Part shown: positions 59,610 to 64,000 of the stretch, piece by piece
How the letters are laid out: each line of letters begins with the position of its first letter
Position numbering within the stretch: position 1 is the first letter of the stretch
Source: Bradysia coprophila
Taxonomy: Eukaryota; Arthropoda; Insecta; Diptera; Sciaridae
NCBI RefSeq assembly: GCF_014529535.1
Contig: NW_023503293.1
Span: 2,636,507 to 2,700,506 of the forward strand
Reading direction: 5' to 3'
DNA: 64,000 nucleotides
The notes under the pieces: model-generated
Told to the model about the DNA's origin: nothing
The model's database searches: none
The model's input: only the letters and a program-made list of their open reading frames with translations
Position numbers and translations under genes: made by a program

Positions 59610-62600
59610 CTGAATCCACACAACATGCACATTTTCTTCAATGAATTTTGTATAAACAACAGTTGCAAATTTTCCCAATTAACAATTATTATTTTTTCTG
59701 TTCAATGTAATATTCATTCTCGACGAAAACAAAACATCGTGCCACGAACTCTATTATAAATATATAACTGAACCGAAATGATGTGCAATGTATTTATAAA
59801 TATGTCAACATTATAAACTTAGTAAGTAGTACAATCGTGAATACTATTTTCGTTCGATCTAAGGAATATTATTATTTCTGTATAGTGTTTTCACATGTCG
59901 GACTGCGAAAAATTCCTGTATAGATGATTGTATACTGGTCAGTGTAAACTGAACATAACACATTGCTAATAAATTTCCACACAAAACATTTCGCACTTTG
60001 TGTAAGCATCAAACACGATCATAAACGTATCGTTCTGACATTGAAATGTAACAAAAAACCGGGGCATTTATCGATACAAAAAATCATTCACTTAAATCTT
60101 GTGCTGTTATGTAATGAGAGTCAAGAGAGTAGCATGATCAGATCACAATCCAATTAAACATTTTTAAGGTGTGGTGGCGTCACTGAATTTGCTCTGAAAT
60201 CATAAAAAAAAATTCTGTGACGCGATCTATTTTGATTATCAGAGTTCGGCCTTACGGTCGTCGAATCAATTTTCCTTGCTCAAATCCTTTCAGAGATTTT
60301 CCAGGACACGATGATTTCTTTTCGGAAAGACTGTTGTTAGGCGGAATAAAATCAAAAATAAAAAAAATCTCATAATTATCAATGCAAATATCTAAATCAC
60401 ACGGTGCCTCTGTTGACGAGAAAAAAAATCAAATGAAATTCAATCAATTATCAAATTCAGACAAGTCATTTGTCAGCGAATTACAACCAAAATAACCTCG
60501 CTTCGTATGACAATACAAACGGACATCCAAATCACATTTTATAGAGACTTTACGATGGTGATTTGACATATTGTATATTATATTACATGCATCAAACACA
60601 GCCGATCACCCAATGAATTAGATAATAGTTTACCGAATTAATTTTGATTTTCTAATACATCAAAGTTTTTGCGTCTAATTGGACATTTTCAAATGCCTCG
60701 TCTTATCGCAAAATGATAATCGAACAATTATATATTTTTGAAATTCCATTTTATCATTTGGATAATAAAAAAAGCTCTTTTTCTACCGTACAGCTATGAT
60801 ATGCATGCGGGCTATTGTTGATGGCTATAGCCGCCACAAATAGAATCGAGTAAAATAAAACCGATAGACCTTGCAATATAATGCTTCGCTATCGCTAAAA
60901 CTTTACTATGAAGCTATGGTTTCATAATTGATGCCGTCATATTGTATGCGCAACTGGGGTCGTCAATGACGTCACAAATTTTTATCGAATAAATGAACAG
61001 ACTGAAACTATGCGCTGGCGACGGTAATTCATCATTTTGTTTTAAGTTTCGGGGATTTTGGCGGAATGATGACATATTTATCGGATGGATAATGTTATGT
61101 ATATTCAGCTGACACATTAAGTAAAATGGAGCACATTTTAAGATAAATTTGGTGGCATAAATAGAATATTTAGAATATTCCGTATATTTGCTGGTCTGTC
61201 TGCTCGTGCTGTGTACGTATTTCTTATCCCTTATACGATTAAAATGACAGTCTGTGTGAACTATTGGATAATTGGAAATTCTATTGATTCTAAATATTGA
61301 ACTGGAACTCCGAAACAACGTTACCATTCTACTCGGGTAAACCAGAAATTCCTTGCTTTTTCGATGACATTGCGTTGACACAGACAATATAATGTGTTAC
61401 CCCACATCGTTTGCGATCGTTGTTTGAATGGTTGTATATTTGGAATCCAAAATAGAAATTTTGCATGGAAATCCCTTTTTCACAATTTTTTTTTTTAAGT
61501 TGAACATAAAACATCGAACGAATGTTATTACCGCCGCTCACACAAAATGTGGCGAAAATATATATTCAAAAAAATTTATAATTTGGCAACACCGTATGCT
61601 TTTCTTGCCATTTTAAATAGTCTGTTTCTGTTTTACGTTAACGCTATTAATAGATATGTTATGTGTATGTTATTCCTCCTAAAAAAGTCATAAATAATAT
61701 TGGCTCCCATTTAACGAACAGTGACGTCAGAGAGTCTCATATATATACATTAATTTTTGTTACTCATTCCAGAATGATTTATTTAAATGAAAAATCCTTG
61801 GTCGAACAACTTGCTCAAACTATATGTTTTTTTTTCACACGGTGTTCACGGTGTGTATTATGTGCTTGTCACCTTAATTTTTCTTTTATATTCCCTTGCG
61901 TTAGCGGTTTTCTTCTCTCGGATGTTTTTTTTTTCTGTATGTGTTATCCTTGCATAGTGGATGTACAATGTACACATATTGGTGGAACGTTTTAATGTTA
62001 TGACGTAAATGAATTGTCGGAATTTAGGAAAATATCGTTTCGAATTTATGTCGTTTTTACGGATATTACGTATATGACTCGTCAAAAATACGTTAGACAA
62101 TTTTTTTTTTCGTCGTTCTTTTGCTTCTTCATTATTTTGCAATACGTTTGAGATAAAAGTGAGCTATATTTAGATATATGGTGGATTTTGATTCAATCAA
62201 AATTGTTCAATTCACCACACTAATCCAGTGGTTCGGTATTTTCGGTAAAACACAACAATAGGAACAATGAAAAAAAAAAGAAACCAAACAAATCGACTGT
62301 TACATTATGTGGACAATATCATTCATAAACTATTATTGTTAGTACGAGAACAAATGTTTTACTATCGAAAAAAAAACATGAAAAATTGTCACAGAAACAC
62401 ACATATGCAATGCATTGTCTGTTCAATCCGCTATACTATATAGAGATTATATTTCCGATGATGCATGCTTTACACACAAAAATATTTTTCAGAGCTCAGT
62501 CGATTATTTGAATATGGCAGCTAATACATATGTTTGTCGATCTATCAATAATGTGATAAAGAGCGATTCATATTGTATGTATATACATACTGCTGTCACT

Positions 62601-64000
62601 TCCCATTTGTACCGCCTTATCTCTGCAAAAATTCGATTTTCTAAAACTTCCTCGTGAGCCTTTGCTCTATAGCAGCTAAAAGAACTGTAGCTTATAGTAT
62701 ACACATCCATTAGCAACAGAAAAACCTATTAAGTATGCTGGCCGAAAACCCCCATAATAATGTGTTAAACGTTCAAACAAAAGGGCCTTTTGTGCCATTT
62801 CGAAACCACGTGCCGTTTCATTCAAATATACCCAATGCTATCGACAATGATTATTATATCACACCTAATCTGCTTTAATGGAAAATTGTGCAAACGCATA
62901 ACATATATTTTGTTTAAAGTTTTGATTAAAATCAAGAACATGCACAACCAAACCAATGAAATCCGAGTTAAGATTAAAGATTCCTAAATTGAAGACTTCC
63001 GATTAACTTAGTTTCATGCCACGAATATAATGTATGGTATTGTGTGTGTGTTATACTTATGGTGTATATTGATATTAGGTATGTAGATGGTCACGACGAA
63101 AATTTTCATTTCCGACTATAATTAGCAATTAAAACATTTTAGAACAAGGTTCTTTGCAAATCTATATCATGTGGTCAGGATCTTTTATCTCTTGACGTGT
63201 ATGTGGCGTCTTTTTTTCTCTCCTCTCGTTTGTTGTTTCGAATCGTAAAATTGTGTTTTGTGTAAGTGTTGACGATAACAACCAACGATGATGATGATGA
63301 TGTGATATAAAATGTATAGATCTTTACGTTTAGTCTACCGATGATGATGTGTACGTACAGCATACGTTTTTTTCCTGTTCGTTCAATGTAATTTTCTTTT
63401 AATTTCAAAAATTTATCAGCCACTTTGCTGAGCGTTTTATTTTAAATTACATTTTCTTTTCGGTATATGTTTGTATTGCATTCATGAATGAATACGTACG
63501 CGGTTTGGTGGTGATTCATTTTTTGTGATCACTACTGAACCCATTCGTGTGGAGCAATATTGTGAAATTCGTTTGATATTTCTTTTTGTAAAAAACAAGC
63601 TGATGATACACGGTTTTCAGCTGAATACGTTGAATTTGGCACTAAATTTGAATGATTTTTATTATGTATTTTGAGCAGCCAAATGTCTATCTACCAGAAT
63701 AGTGTTTGATGAACGTGATTATTGGTTAGCGCCGATAATTACTTTAAGCTTTTGAAATTTAATAGCGAACTTCCAAAATCTACAATACTCTAAAGATTCT
63801 ACTTATTTAGTAGCTCTCCAGTTAGCAATTAGCTAGGAAAAATATGTGGGCGTTAGTTGGACATACCCAGCCGTATTAGAGAATATTTTGTTTAAAATTG
63901 TGTTTATCAAAAATCGTTTCTATCGGGTCTCCCCTGAGAACAACAAACCGTTGCTTCTCTTATCCGGGATCGTCGTTGCAATTATTTGTTTTTCTTTTCT
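59610..64000. other. Gene-poor stretch to window end
   Basis: The longest frame is 157 codons on the minus strand (60914-61387) with no recognisable domain. A (GAT)n microsatellite lies near 63287-63302. I see no gene that I can support. Confidence 0.35.

Noticed and set aside
60914..61387. 157-codon minus-strand open frame
   Set aside because: No recognisable motif, no splice context, and AT-skewed composition rich in Ser, Asn, Ile and Lys as expected for chance in this DNA.
1..64000. CRISPR arrays, operons or bacterial systems
   Set aside because: Introns, poly(A) signals and insect gene families show this is eukaryotic nuclear DNA; no spaced identical repeats of CRISPR type are present.

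Overview
The window is AT-rich nuclear DNA from an insect, most likely a dipteran. It has short GT-AG introns (53-115 nt in the compact genes), insect-type ML-domain and DUF1091-like secreted proteins, a nerfin-1 orthologue, and many palindromic MITE-like repeats. A nematoceran such as a fungus gnat would fit, but that is inference. Most of the 64 kb is non-coding; five gene models are well supported, and a sixth gene is broken.

Layout. 1-14.3 kb: repeats and gene-poor DNA. 14.3-20.4 kb (+): nerfin-1, a neuronal zinc-finger repressor in three exons, whose 4.4-kb first intron holds foldback repeats and a coding-like relic. A coding-like but interrupted tail follows the stop. 21.35-22.57 kb (-): a seven-exon relic joining a signal peptide, a PAN/apple domain and a glycoside hydrolase 45 (cellulase) domain. 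It keeps intact splice sites and both catalytic aspartates but carries three single-base frame breaks, each in a short homopolymer. A polyadenylated retrotransposon 3' end (22.67-23.11 kb, +) lies beside its 5' end. 25.2 kb: a tRNA-Trp-like relic lacking most of its D-arm, flanked by 11-bp direct repeats. 27.0-35.5 kb: a cluster of small secreted lipid-binding-type genes: one DUF1091/DM11-like (+) and two NPC2-type ML proteins (+ and -, both modelled at 158 aa). 45.0-45.5 kb (-): an MDP-1-type HAD phosphatase. 49.6-64 kb: almost no recognisable coding sequence.

The secreted proteins (NPC2-type, DUF1091) suggest a local group concerned with lipid or semiochemical binding. The GH45 relic points to past plant or fungal cell-wall digestion. 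nerfin-1 and MDP-1 are ordinary conserved neighbours. Repeat families recur across the window: the B family in at least seven places, the C palindromes three or four times, the D MITE twice. At 17.4-18.3 kb two inverted B copies flank an A element, as if they were its ends.
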